In this document: piece after piece, positions 49,201-61,795 of the stretch
Layout of the letters: each line of letters begins with the position of its first letter
Position numbering within the stretch: position 1 is the stretch's first letter
DNA from: Pyrrhosoma nymphula
Lineage: Eukaryota; Arthropoda; Insecta; Odonata; Coenagrionidae
NCBI GenBank assembly: GCA_963573305.1
Contig: OY754335.1
Span: forward strand, 15,787,501-15,851,500
Direction of reading: 5' to 3'
DNA length: 64,000 bases
Made by a program: the position numbers and the translations under genes
The notes under the pieces: generated by a model
What the model was told of the DNA's origin: nothing
What the model saw: the letters and a program-made list of their open reading frames with translations, nothing else
The model's database searches: none

Positions 49201-51225
49201 TATGTCAACCTGCTATTGGTAGGTAGCCTGAAAAACTGGTAGTTACTCAATACTGGCTAGGGGGTATTTTCAGACTCTGTAGATTCAGCTACATCAGTGT
49301 TTCTTTATTTCAGGGATTTTGCGTAATAGGTCAACCACCAATGGTAATGGAACGTCGCATGTCAACATAGGCCTTCAGGGGAATATTTGGGGAACTTAAT
49401 CGATTGGCAATATTATCGTTTAATCCTCTTCCTTTGTGGCGCTGTATTTACTTTCGTTCTTCTCAAAGCTCATCGCGTGCCTCGTCTTCATTCCACTTCC
49501 ATCGACGATTTTCCTCCTCAGTGGCGTCTGAATTCCCATTCTTACTCTCCTCAGAGCGGCAATTTTTTCCACTCGCAAAATTCAACTTTTTCCTCGAACT
49601 CTTCTTTGCCTTGCGTCTCTCACCGTTCCTTTCGACCAAGCGTTCCCCACACAACCCTTTCACCGGCGTTTTTTTTAACCCCCTTATTTTTATTCTCCTT
49701 GAAACCGTGTCACGCGAGTTAGGAGAAATTGCTTCAGATTTAAAAAAAATCAAGTAGAAGCGAAAAGGGGAAATGGATATTTTGCTCTTACTTTGCATGA
49801 AAATTCAGCAGAGTTTTTGCGCGGCAAATGTTTTTTCCTTTTACACATTTATTTTTATTCTTTCGGCTTTCACCCAGTCTCTTCGTATTTATCTTTTGTC
49901 TTTTGCTTTCTCGCCCTCACTTTCATGTCAGGCAGTGGTGCTCTCTTTTCTTATCTCTCCACCCAATTTAATTCTGAATGACTTTAGCGTCCAACTGATT
50001 CCGTCTCCAAACCAGAAAGGTGTATACAAACTGTCTATGATTCTCGCTTGGAATACCTTTTTCTGCGTTTCGGACGTTCATGCACCCTTCAAATATTTTT
50101 TTCTGCAGTACCTTATTAAGTTTCATATTTCTTCACCTGTGTTCATTTTTCTCCTAATATTGAAGCATATACCCTTTATTTTCTTTCCTCGTGTTTTTCT
50201 CCTCTCTCCGGGTATCTCCTGTCGCACCAATATTTTCCCTTTTCTCTGCCCTTTGTATGAATCTTCCAAGAAGGGTCATAAGGACAAGAAAGCGTAACTA
50301 CGCTCAATAATTTTATGTTGTCTCTTGTTCTTTGAAACAATTTCAATCAATAGTGGAGGATATTTAATTTGTTCTTTAAAGATTACTATGCATCATAAAG
50401 GCAAAGGTTTTCTGTAGTACTAAAATTGAGGTTTCTTTTCGACGTTCCTGAGGTCTTATAGTAACTAATTGGTGGTGCTAGGTAGAAAATCATGTTGTAC
50501 ACATACAAATTCATGCGAACTTAATAGCTGTTACAGTCTGTATTTTATCCCGGGAATGCTTTTTTTTCGGATAACCACACTCGAGACTCTTGCACTTTAT
50601 TTACAATAAAAAATATAACATTCACCAGAAAACAGAATTTTTCCAATTTTAAGCTGGTAAAAATAGTGGTTTTATTCACTTGGAACAAAAAATCCAAAAT
50701 AAATGTGCAAAATTTGTAATTTCCATAATTTTACTGTCGATAACTGCACAAATCGATTCACCATACGTCATTATTTCGTATCACTCGTCCCTAATCATTA
50801 AAACCTCCGATATTTTTCCCATTTCCCCTCCGGCCGCCCTCCCATAGGAAAGTAGACACCTTAGGTGATCCTCAATTATGTGTTTTATCGCCCCCAACCT
50901 GGTATTCTACTAATACGCCTTTCTTCTAGAATAATAACTTCTTTGCTGGGAGCTTTTCTGTTCTGTATATGCTTCTTGCAAAGTTTTAATTTCTTAAATC
51001 ATTTCAGCTCCCACTAGCTCTGGAGTTAGCTGACCTAGTTTTAGGTTGATTTTATCGTTTCCTCCTCTGTGGCGTACCTTAAACGTAATGCTATTTCCTC
51101 CCGGAGGTTATATTTTTTCATTACGTTTTCAAATGAGGATGGCATCCTCCTCTATGAGTACAGCTTTGCCGTTGTATACGCTACTAATTTCCTCAAGAAA
51201 ATGAAAAGGATGTCATAAAATTACT
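46249..51225. other. No gene seen; pyrimidine-rich block
   Basis: AT-rich, with a T/C-rich block at about 49400-50300. Its 174-codon plus-strand frame (49773-50297) is Phe/Leu/Ser-rich, as T-rich DNA forces, and shows no membrane-protein family signature. Nothing else was recognised. Confidence 0.45.
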
Positions 51226-51294
51226 TTTAGTTGAACAGGCTGATTTTTATTCGTATTAGTTTATGATTAGTTTAGTTGAACAAGCTGCTTTTTA
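51226..51294 (+). repeat. Short tandem duplication, about 45-bp period
   Basis: TTTAGTTGAACA(G/A)GCTG occurs at about 51226 and again about 45 bases later, each followed by a TTTTTATT- or TTTTTAATT-like run. Confidence 0.7.
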
Positions 51295-53617
51295 ATTTCA
51301 TACATTCAAGATAAAAAAGAAGAGAGATAAAATATTCTACCTTTACCATCTACCTTTCCTTATCTGCTCTTCCTAAAATGCTGTGCCTGCTTCAGCTGAC
51401 GTATTTGTATGAATAATACAATTTTGAGTGATTCATTTTTTTACTTCGTTAAAACATACCTCTTTTCTTTTTAGAAGCCTAGGGGTATGGACATTTTTTT
51501 AAACCGGTAACCACTCCATATTGCTTATACTTTCTCTCTGTAAGTAGAAACTCATATTTTACGAAATTTACTCTCTTCAATCCAGAAGGAAATAAACCCT
51601 CAAGTATCTCTAGCCTCAACTTTTCTAATAAAATGTGAAGTCTAGGTAAAACTAAAATCTTTTTAGAATTGCAAATAACCCTTGTAAATGAGCAGTGTTG
51701 CTTCTTACCAATGGCTTCCTGCTATTTAGTCCACTGAGTAGCGTTCGTAAAAAAGATAAAGGAATGATAGATGCGGTAGTTTGATTCGCAAATATTGAGA
51801 GCCTTTTGGCATCACTGGGGGATCGGCGAGATAAGGACTTCGTAGCCAGAAAAAGCGAGTCACAGCTAGAACGCCAATTGAAGACGGAATTCTAAGGACT
51901 CAGTCTCGTTTTTAAATTGGTCTCAACATCCATGAACCGTACTTCATCCATATGCCGCCTCTGAAACACCGAAAGAGGAATGGTAAACCTTTTGACTCCC
52001 AAATTTTCTTTATTTTCATGACCCTCGAAACCTAGGTTAAACAAAAAAACCGCCGCTATCTCCATGGACTTCATTTCCTCCCTTTTCCTACTCCCGTAGA
52101 AACTCCCGTTTGAGCCAACTCCTCTCCCAAAAGAGCGTAATAGGGACAAAGAGAATGGGAGACGGAGTGGAACGGAAAGACGCATATATACCCCGACTTT
52201 TCTCTCTTCCCGTTTGCTCCGCCTTCGACCCTCACCTCCCTCGCTACACCCCCTCCTCACCTTATCGTCATTTCACCACGTGTGTCCCTGAAGCGGTCGT
52301 GGGGTGCGGCACATCTAACCCGTCTTCTTTCGGAGCAAATGAAACTACAGTGTGTGAGTCCACCGAGCAGGAACATATACATGTAAACGGAGAGCCACTT
52401 TTGCTTGATCTCATGTGAGTTAAATAAGTTTTCCACCATATTGTGAATTCATATTTTCTGGTTATTTATTTTTATAAATTAAAATATTGACATCAGTTGA
52501 TCAGTTTGTCTATTTGCTGAATAATGACAATAGCATTGGTAGAGTGGAATTTCCCACGTTTTTATTGATCCGATAGGATATGTCGACATCTATTGCATTT
52601 TTAAATTGATAACTTTGATCAAGAAAATCGATCGGATCAATAAAATTAGGTATGTAATTGTCCTTAGTGTTCCTATTCATCATGAATTATATTTTAAAGT
52701 TGCACAAAGGTACGCCTGATTTCGTCAATGTAATGATTATAGCGATTGGTAATAATTACCTTATCCTTGCAGGGACAGTTTATATGTCGCCAGCTAGTTC
52801 AGATAAAAACCTAAAATTGTAATGTTTTCAAATCCTTCCGCACAAATGATTGCGAAAGGAATTCGTGCCTATCAGACACCCTCTCCCAGATAAACAGGAG
52901 TTCCTAAATTATAGTTACACTGATTTCACAACTCTGGTCTACGGTCACCAATTTATGGTCGCTTGGATTTTTTAAAACAATTTATTTCATATAACCATCT
53001 TCAAGATGGTGTATCCAGTGCATGGAAACGATTTAATTTTTTAGAAAGGAAAGAAAAAAGGAGATAGAAGTGAGGAACTCAAATAACATTCTTTGACGGC
53101 ATGTTTTTCCATCTGGACTGACAGAAAATGCTCCCAACACGTACCTATGAGAACGCTGACAGGATCGCATACAGAAATGTCATTGAGCTTCTAGTATGTC
53201 TTCCATTGCGATATGCTCGTTTATGTGCAGCTTTACCTTGAAATTGAAGCGGAGGGTGCCGGAGGGCAATGGAATGAGAATAAAGGGTTTTGAGAATGGA
53301 GACGGAGAAGAGAAGAGCGAGGCACAGGCAGAAAGACAAAAAAATGTAAAAAAGATACGAGAAAAATGACATGAAAGACGAGAAATAAAGACTTGCCGAA
53401 TTTCATCCCCGTTATGCTTGGATGGAAAGGCTTTAAGCCTTTGGGAGGAGGAGGATTGAAGCGGCTACAGTCTTTTCCCAACAAGAGGGAAAGAGATATA
53501 GCAGTCGAAAGACAAGAGAGCGGGTGGGTAGGGATCAAGGGGGAAGCCTTAGTAGATACCACGCCCCTCGTTCCAAACCTTCGCATGACAAAATAAAAGT
53601 AAATCCCATACCGTCTC
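51295..53617. other. No gene seen
   Basis: AT-rich DNA with a C/T-rich patch around 52090-52260 and a purine-rich patch around 53230-53530. The frames inside (for example 53233-53586 minus) are composition-driven. Confidence 0.45.
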
Positions 53618-53862
53618 CATTAAGCTTCCATCCCTCTCATTTCCACATCGTCCAAATTTTATTTCTGCCTAGTGTCGAGCGAAGTTAGATAGGTATCCGA
53701 TAGTCGACGGTCATTGAAGGGAAATATAATTTTCTTCGTCGAGGGCTTCAGGACCTTCCACTTGCGTCCTCTACTCTCCTTATCCCATTTTGGATGGACG
53801 CGGAGGTAAGAGCTCGGAAGGTGTATGGAAGAAAGATACGTAACGTAGGAGGGGCGAAGGAT
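53618..53862 (+). repeat. Diverged direct repeat, copy 1 of pair
   Basis: Pairs with 54465-54697. Both start CATTAAGC, share CCCTCTCATTTCCACATCGT and then CCAAATTTTATT, then GTTTTGGATG-type, AGCTCGGAA-like and ATACGTA segments in the same order. Divergence and small indels are frequent. No LTR-like TG...CA ends are evident. Confidence 0.8.
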
Positions 53863-54464
53863 GCCGGAGGAACTACTGTAGAAGTTTACGGTTCTTGAGC
53901 TCCCTCGTGCAACTTGGGTTGCCGCTAATTTCGTATCTCAAAACGAATAACTTTATAAATAAAAAAGTTTTACTTTCTAAAGAGATGGAGCGGATAGTAT
54001 TTCTATAATAGCTGCATGACGCACAAAGGTTTCAATAAAATGATAAAACTTAGTATGTTGGTTCTGTTACTCTGAAATTTAAGCCTTCATTTCTCAGTGG
54101 CTTTACACATCGTTGTACTTAATTTATACCACAATTGTAGGCAGTCACAACTTGTATTTTTATGACCATTTAATGAAATTTATAATTTTGGCTTGCAATT
54201 ATAGAATCCTCATTATAATGTATGCAAATTTACATGGAATAATTTACTCTTTCACTTATAAAAAATGAGCATGTTTTAAGATACATCAATACTAGTTCCA
54301 CGTTAAACACCTTATTGGGAAATTGATTGACCTTACTTGTCTGTTACATTCTACTTTTTCCAGTGTCACAGTTTCCTGTTAATTGAGACAAAATAAATGC
54401 CTTATTTTCACATTTAGGGGATTCAGCCTCGTCTTTCGTGATGGCTGAAAAAATTGAGATATCC

Positions 54465-54697
54465 CATTAAGCGTCCTCCCTCTCATTTCCACATCGTCCA
54501 AATTTTATTCCTGTCGAGTGTGAAGAGAAGATAGGCATCAAAATGTCGCCAGTCTTTGAAGGAATTTTCCCTTTTCTCTGTTGAGGGCCTTCCTCATGTG
54601 TTCTCTACTCTCCTCCGCCCGTTTTGGATGCACGCTCAGTAAAGCGCTCGGAAAGGTGGCCAGTAGAGAAATACGTATAATAGGAAAGGGGAAGGGA
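54465..54697 (+). repeat. Diverged direct repeat, copy 2 of pair
   Basis: Same orientation as 53618-53862, about 847 bp downstream. The first 35 bases are nearly identical to copy 1 and later parts are more diverged. The DNA between the copies is AT-rich with no ORF. Confidence 0.8.
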
Positions 54698-57600
54698 TAT
54701 ACAAAGGATAGGGATGAGATACGAAGCCCCGTTGATGGATTTTGAAATGCTCTGATTAAGGTGTGGAGTGTAGTGAATGTGTGTGTGATGGATAAATGGT
54801 GGTCGAAAGAAAAATGAGACGTAATATACAGGAGAGCTTATGTAAGAGAAAGTCATGCTCTCCATTCATTCATCGTCGATAAAAACGAAGCCTTCCGTAA
54901 AGCAACATGGATATAGCTTTTCCACTGGAATTATGGCTGCAGTGCCACAATGCTTATGAAGTACTAATTGACATTAACCTCTATACCTATACCAAAGCCT
55001 ATACCAAATTCCTCTAAATTTGATGTTTCAATGAGCAATGTAGGTGAAACTGACATTATGGGAGGTATTACGGAGAGATAACCTGGATTAGGGAGGAAGG
55101 CTGGGAAAGAGAAATAAAGGAAACCAGAACTGCTGGGCGTTTTAAATATTGAATGCTCGAAGCTAATTTGTCTGGCGAGGATCAGAACAACATTACAAAG
55201 CATTTCCCATACTGCTGATTAATATAGATATTTTATATATAATATATAATGGGTCCATAAGTGGACGACAGATATTCATATTTCTATTGAAGTTAGTTTT
55301 TCAATCATTACATATATATAAACAGGGAGGAAAGACATCTCTATGTGTAAACACAACATACAGCAAATAGAAAAATCTATAATAGGCAACAAATCAAGGT
55401 GAACTAGTTGGTGCAATAATCATCAAAAAGTGAACAAGTATTGTCAATTCTAAGAGTATATTGAACTTGTATATTCACTACTTATACGGCACCTATTATA
55501 TGCTACATATTCAAATGGCCCTTGCATTACCAATTAACTCAGAAAAAGCACAATTTATCGCATAGTTTTATCGTTTAGTTACCAGTAATGGCGATCTATG
55601 GAGGAGGAAATTGCATGAATAACATTACTGATGTCATAATACCCATTTTGAACATTTATGATCGGCTAACGCTCAATCAAAGAGAAGTCCTAGATATCAA
55701 TTTATGATTTTACTCGCGGAACTAGACAGTTTTGGTAGTGCGTCTTTCAACTAGATTAAGTGAGAAAATACATAATAAAATGTTTTAAAAAATATCAGCG
55801 AGATTCCACGTTGTAAAAAACATTTTTAGGCACTTAATTCCAAAAAACGATTTCCATTCTTTTCTTGTCCTTAATCTCAGATATAAGATTCTTGGCGAAA
55901 AAATTACCGCTGATTAAGTGCCAAGGATTATGGTAATAAGAATGGCACTCAGCAGATGAGGCAAAAAAGGTCAAGATTATTTTTGTAGAAACTCCCTCAG
56001 AAAGATTTCGGGCAGGCCATCTGATCCGAAGCTTGAAAGAAAAATAAAGAAACGAAAATGGTGAGGATTCCACCCGTAAATACGGCATTCATTAGGTGGA
56101 GGCGAGAAGAAAAAACGGTTTTCCCGCCGCCAAGGGATCGGAATAGGCGTGGGGAGAGTAAAAGAATATCAGGATTAAAGGGTGCGAGGAGGAAAGGAGG
56201 TCGGGTTATTTGGGACGGGGCGTTGGAGAAGCAAGATAGATATTCAAAGTAGCAGCTAAGCGGACCGGGTTGGAAGTTTGACGGGTTATAAAGGCTGTTT
56301 TTTGCGGAGGGGTGTGTGGGGGAAATAGATGAAGGGAAAGGGGTTTTTGGGGCAAGGGTAAATAAGGCGTTGGGTGGATGTTGGATGGGTGGGGTCGGGG
56401 ATGAGAGTAAGAGGGTATATTTCCTCCTGTATCAACGTATCTTTTCTCTCTATCTACCCATTCCCTGTCCTTGCCAGCTCCTCCTTCTCCAGTTCGCGAG
56501 GGGTGGAGGCTTTTTTTCCAAATTCCGAAGGAAAGGGGAAATCTTTTGAGATCCCTTCTCTCCCCTTCCCCTCTACTGCTATCGTGGCTAGCCGCGAGCC
56601 GATAAAGGGGTTGGTTCAATGGAACTAAGGGGGAGAGGGTCTCAGAACGGCGCGAGGGATGGAAAGAGGGGACGCTGTGGAGAGGCAGAAAGGGGTTATC
56701 CTAGAAGTGAGTCCCAAAGAATAAAAAAATAGTATAATGACTAGGACGAACCCATTGTTGCGTTAATAGGAATCTTTACTTCTTTTGCTCGAAGAATAAT
56801 ATTTAGAGCGAGGGAGTCTCTTCCTTAATTATTGTGAGCGTATAATAATGCCGTCCTTAAAGTCCTGCGTTAAAAGTTTTGCATCTGGGATGAAAATTAA
56901 CGAGACTCCCGTCTTTAAGGGAATAAATTCAAACTTTAAAGGAACAAATCGCTGCTTTAATTATATTATGGGTAAACAAATAGCTTTAAAAATAAATACA
57001 GTGATACAGAGTGAGCCACGCCATCAATGTTCTGCCTTTAGATATTCTGTAGCCGTCGGCTACTTTTTATACGATATACTTCTTCTCCTTGGCATAAAGT
57101 CATTGCCGTTTTTTTGATTGATTATAGGCCATTATAAGTATTATTACAAAGGGAAAAGCCAGGCTAAAAACTCATTGATACGACTAATTATAGTTGAAAG
57201 ATCACCAAGATTAATACTGTACCTTTATATCTAGCCATTATTATCTATTCGACAATGAAACAAGTATGACTACGTAATCACGTAATCAAGGGACTTGGGG
57301 TTTAGAATAACAACTTTGTTTTTATTATGTCTCACATCGCTACCTACACTTACTTTCAACTTTTTGGCGATAAATATGTAAATCGACTGTACGGATTTTG
57401 AAGTCGAATGGTGAAGCAAATAAATAGGTTGGAGAGTTGCTGCAAACCAGTCATCTGATTGATTACTTGATATATTATATTACAACCAGACCAATCTGTT
57501 TTAAATCTGACATTTAAAAAATATAAAACCACTGTAAAAATATATTTTAATAGAGGCCTTCTTTCGAAATAAAGAGAGATTTGATAAATGACCACTCAGA

Positions 57601-58336
57601 AACTTCATCAAACGATCAGTAAAACCTCGATTCCACATGCAATCTCCAGAGACTCGACTTTCGAGTGGGGTGGACTTTTTTGAAGCCCTTTACGAGAGTA
57701 AGACTGGATGGGGGTTGGGAGAGCAGAGAGAGCACGGCAGGCGTTGTGAGGTAGGAGGGGATAGCAAACCGACTCACTCGGTTCGGTTTTAAAGGGCTTT
57801 TGAGCGGTCTCGAAGACTTTTGAAGGCGGCCCGAGGAGCGCGAAAATTACGAGTAACGGAGTATGTGTGCTCATGCATGTGGTGGTGAAAAGAAAAGGAG
57901 AAAATGAGGCCGAAGGTGGAAGAGAAGAAGAAGGACGTCTGCTCCGGGAGATGATGACGACGGTGGCGAGGAAAAAAGGAACAAGTCTGTGGCAGTTGAG
58001 AGAGAGAGAAGGTATGGTTGTGGGAGTAGTTTGAAGGCATCTCCTCCCATCTCCATCCATCCCTCCAAGCATTCTCCTCCTGAACTGCGAAGCGGCGAAG
58101 GCTTTTAATGCGCGCTCGGTTGGTCTCTTCTCGGTGAGAAGATGAGGCGGCGAGGAAGAAAAAAAAGACCACTAGGTATCCCCATCCTCCCCTCCGCTCA
58201 GACCAGGACTCGTGCGGGAATAGTCGTCGTGGGCTGGAGCAGTGAGTGGTGATTCCTTCTGCCTGGAGGGAGTTTTCTCTTCCTTTCTCTCCGAGTTCTG
58301 AATCGAGCGTGAAATATCGAATTCCTTTCTCGTGAC
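54698..58336. other. No gene seen; purine-rich blocks
   Basis: Purine-rich blocks at 56060-56400 and 57650-58180 create the longest open frames nearby (221 codons minus, 57789-58454; 137 codons minus, 56206-56619). They are low-complexity and overlap several other frames. Elsewhere the DNA is AT-rich and unremarkable. Confidence 0.45.
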
Positions 58337-58560
58337 GACGGGAACTGCACGCACTCATGCGGTGGATTAAAAAAATAGTACTCCGATGCACATTCCTCGT
58401 CTCCAATTGTGCCCATAAAAATTTACATTTGCAGGGATTAAAACATTTTCGCAACTTTAAAAATGAATCACGTTACTAAAATGAGAAATTTCATTTAAGT
58501 GGCTCTCCTGACTCGCGAACCCAGGTTATAGTTTCTACTTGGATAGTTTTAATTCAACTC
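58337..58560 (+). repeat. Diverged direct repeat, copy 1 of pair
   Basis: Pairs with 58832-59050. Shared order: GACGGGAACT, CTCATG then GTGGATTAAAAAAAT, GTCTCCAATT then GCCCATAAA, then CACGT-ACTA and an ACTTG-A-AGTT-TA end. No coding signal is conserved between copies, because indels are not multiples of three. Confidence 0.85.
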
Positions 58561-58831
58561 CACTGAGCTAGATTCCAATGCTTTTACTGCACTGCACGAT
58601 AAGCACGACTTGCACCATGAAAAATGTATCTATTTGTTGTATTCCCTCGCTGTAATTTGCTCTTATCTAAAATGAGCATCTTCCCACGATACGATTTCGA
58701 ATAAATCTGTGGGGCGTGTTGTCTTAAATATTTGAAATAAACTTTCTGGGTATAACACTTTTTAATATGGCAATGATTAATTATGTTAATGAGGATATTT
58801 CTTTTGATACTGCTTACAAAAGTGGGAAAAA

Positions 58832-59050
58832 GACGGGAACTACGTATTCTCATGTGGTGGATTAAAAAAATGTACTCCCATGCATTTTCTTAGTCTCCAA
58901 TTAAGCCCATAAATATATAAAATTGAAAGGATATACCATTTTTGCAAAATTAATAGTGAACCACGTCACTATTCTAAGACATTTAAATTAAATTGGCCTC
59001 CTGGTACGAGAAACCTAATTCATTTTTACTTGTACAGTTCTAGTTTAACG
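58832..59050 (+). repeat. Diverged direct repeat, copy 2 of pair
   Basis: Same orientation as 58337-58560, 495 bp downstream. It shows the same ordered motifs with many substitutions, especially after the TCTCCAATT segment. Confidence 0.85.
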
Positions 59051-61196
59051 TAATTGAAATTTATTTTAATTTTATTTTGTGCTGAATATATGTGGATAGA
59101 TAAAATAAGTGCTTTTTAGATCGATAATTAGAAATCGCTCTCCAAAAGTTGCGCGTTTTCAGGTGATTTAAAGGTGAATATAAAATATTGTGGCATGTAG
59201 TTACGCCAATGTTTGAGTGACTTTGTAGAGAGTTTGCCTTTGAATCAGAGAATTTCCGGAAAACTTTAGAGCTTACGTGAGAAAAAGTATTTTTATGAAT
59301 TCTGAAATAGCTTTTACAGGGTACACTTACGTAAGAAAATTCTTTTCTGAGATAAGTTATGGAAGAATAAGTTCACTCTATAGGAAATGTATTTAATGAA
59401 ACATTCATTCCTAACGCGGTTAAAAGGCGATATTATTCTTCGACTTCGATAATTTGGGTCTCCGTTTCATAAGAGTATGCTATCAAAGGTTTAATTCCAA
59501 GAGATAGAGACAAGAGAAAAATATGTACCTACCCATTTCCCAGAAATTTTAAAATAACTGACCTCTGAAACAAAATACTTCATGGATTTATTTTCTGAGA
59601 GGGAGTTGCCAAAATCAATATTTGTTCAAAAGTTTGAAATTTCTATTTGCAGAGCGTGAACTTCAAGAGAATTGACCCAGCCATGCTGCATTAGTCTTCG
59701 GGAAAATCGGTGAGTAGATACCCTTTTTTTTTTACTAATATATAACTTTCTTCGCGTTTCTGAAAAAAACGGGTGACTTGTAGAATTTAGAAAAACAGTA
59801 AATCCTGGGGCGCAGGAGAAAACTTTCACCAATGCAAGAAAATTTAAAAAGCAGTCTAGGAAATGAACGCACAATGGAACACGTCAAATTAATTACTGAA
59901 TTGGTTATGAAAGTTTCTAAATAATTATTCGAATGATTTTGGACTCTCATATTAAAGCGGGCACTGATTGACACTAGCTAATTGTTCGGCAAGCTTAGAA
60001 AGCTGTTTAGATGGTCATGGCGGAGAAGATACCCATAAACAGCAATTCAAAACCCCACTGCTGACGATGGTATTCATTGGTAATAGCCTTCGAAATGTAA
60101 TGGAGGGACAGCAAAGTGGCTCATGCAGCTTAGACCACTCGCCATACTGCCATATAGAGCGAACGCCATATGGTATGGTTATTTTCGGAAACAGCCATAG
60201 ATAATATTATTTAATGATAGAGTACTTACCACCCCAACATGTCTTTGATATCCCTATTTATGCACCTACATGTTTATTTATTATAATTCCTAAATCAGTG
60301 CTTACTATGCATTATGCAATTGTAAAATGCACCAAATCAATATATTTTAAATTACACTATACTGAAAACATATTTGTGTTGAGTATAATACCTATACCTA
60401 CCTATGTCTTAATGTTGTTAAAATTGCCAAATAAAACTTAATGAAATAACGGAAACCCCCATATACACCAAGTTTCTTCAGGGGTGCCTCATTTCTTTTT
60501 GATGGTTGATTATATGTGTATTATTCTGGGAGTGAAATAAAATATTATTATTACACTCAGTTCGATTCCAACGGAAAAGGATGGAATAGGGATACATTCT
60601 AAATTAAAATTATTTAAAAAAATGTAAATGGTCTCTTGCAGAGAACAAACTGTACAAAATTTGCGGCTCGTTTCCTGATAAAACAGCATTACGTATGTGA
60701 ATACGTTAGCATGATATCTATGCAAATATGTTTCTACATATCTTATTTATACACCCCTTTACTATTTAGGTTTCTAGTTTCCGTTTTCTAGTTTCTAGTT
60801 TCCGCATTATTATAATGATCGATTCCGTGGCGACAGACTTCTACTTCGGCGAGAATTTTACCGACGAAAGTTATTCGCTCTAGTCATACGAGGTTGGGAG
60901 GGGTGTAATTCCAATCCTTCATCCAATAAAAAGACCCGGCGAATATTCGAGCAAACTTTAGAATTCGCGGTTTATGGTCGTGGCGGCCAAGGGACGGTCG
61001 GTCTGGACAGATAAAGGGACAGCAGAGATATGGGATAAGCTGAGAGATAGGGAAATGGGGTGAGACGAGACGACCATCATCTTTATCGCCCCATGGGCTG
61101 CGGTGCAGAGCGTTGTATCTCGCGCTGGGGATGTTCAGAGAGTTCCAGGGATATGGAGTTCTCGTATGGGAGGCACGGAGGTGAGGCTATTTTATG
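59051..61196. other. No gene seen
   Basis: AT-rich DNA. A short tandem (TTTCTAGTTTCCG repeated with an intervening TTTCTAG) lies at 60769-60804. Open frames are short and unremarkable. Confidence 0.5.
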
Positions 61197-61445
61197 GATC
61201 ATCATCATATCTCTTCTTACGCTGTAACTCAATGTATACTAATGCCCTCTGGAGACAGAACATTGCTCCGTCCTGCTTGAGGAAATTTGAGCGTAACGAG
61301 AAAATTCACACCATGACCGGTTGGAGGAAAAATACATGAAAGAAGGTAGCGGAGAGCAAAGAAATGAGAAAATTCTTCATGAAATGGTTCGGCTAGTGTT
61401 CCGTTTGTTTAAACATTGACATCAATTTGAATATGTTTTCGTGAG
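61197..61445 (+). repeat. Diverged direct repeat, copy 1 of pair
   Basis: Pairs with 61551-61795. Both start GATCATCA followed by TCTTCT. They share AATGTATA, GGAGAC-GAA, TTGCTCCG or CTGCTCCG, GAGCGTA-(A/C)GAGAAA-TTC, CACCAT(G/A)ACCG and later AATATGTT. Confidence 0.8.
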
Positions 61446-61550
61446 GGAAAGTCGTAAATCTGATGCATGTTTAGCTGAAGAATTCCTCTGTAACGATACA
61501 GAAACTTGTACTAAACTTACGCTGATATATAAGTTTGTTTTAATTCTATT

Positions 61551-61795
61551 GATCATCAGTTCTTCTTTTTAGGATGTAAATTAATGTATATCCTTGGGAG
61601 ACTGAAAACTGCTCCGATATTCTGGAACCTCGAGCGTACAGAGAAAGTTCTCACCATAACCGCCTGAAGTAAATAATTGCTGGAGAGTAGCGTAGTGCAT
61701 TACTGTCAGATAATTATACAAAATGATTCAGCCAACTTTCCATCAATTTAAAATTTAATACAAAGGTTCAAATATGTTCAACTGATAAATTAGAA
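61551..61795 (+). repeat. Diverged direct repeat, copy 2 of pair
   Basis: Same orientation as 61197-61445, about 354 bp downstream, with about 105 bp of unrelated DNA between the copies. Confidence 0.8.

Noticed and set aside
49773..50297. 174-codon plus-strand frame resembling a membrane protein
   Set aside because: Its hydrophobicity follows from T-rich sequence; there is no family motif, and overlapping frames are equally open.
53618..54697. Direct repeats as LTRs of a retrotransposon
   Set aside because: No TG...CA ends, no primer-binding or polypurine features at the inner edges, and no coding sequence between them.
57789..58454. 221-codon minus-strand frame, the longest after the transposase
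   Set aside because: It lies in purine-skewed DNA, is low-complexity, overlaps other frames and runs into a diverged direct repeat whose second copy does not keep the frame.
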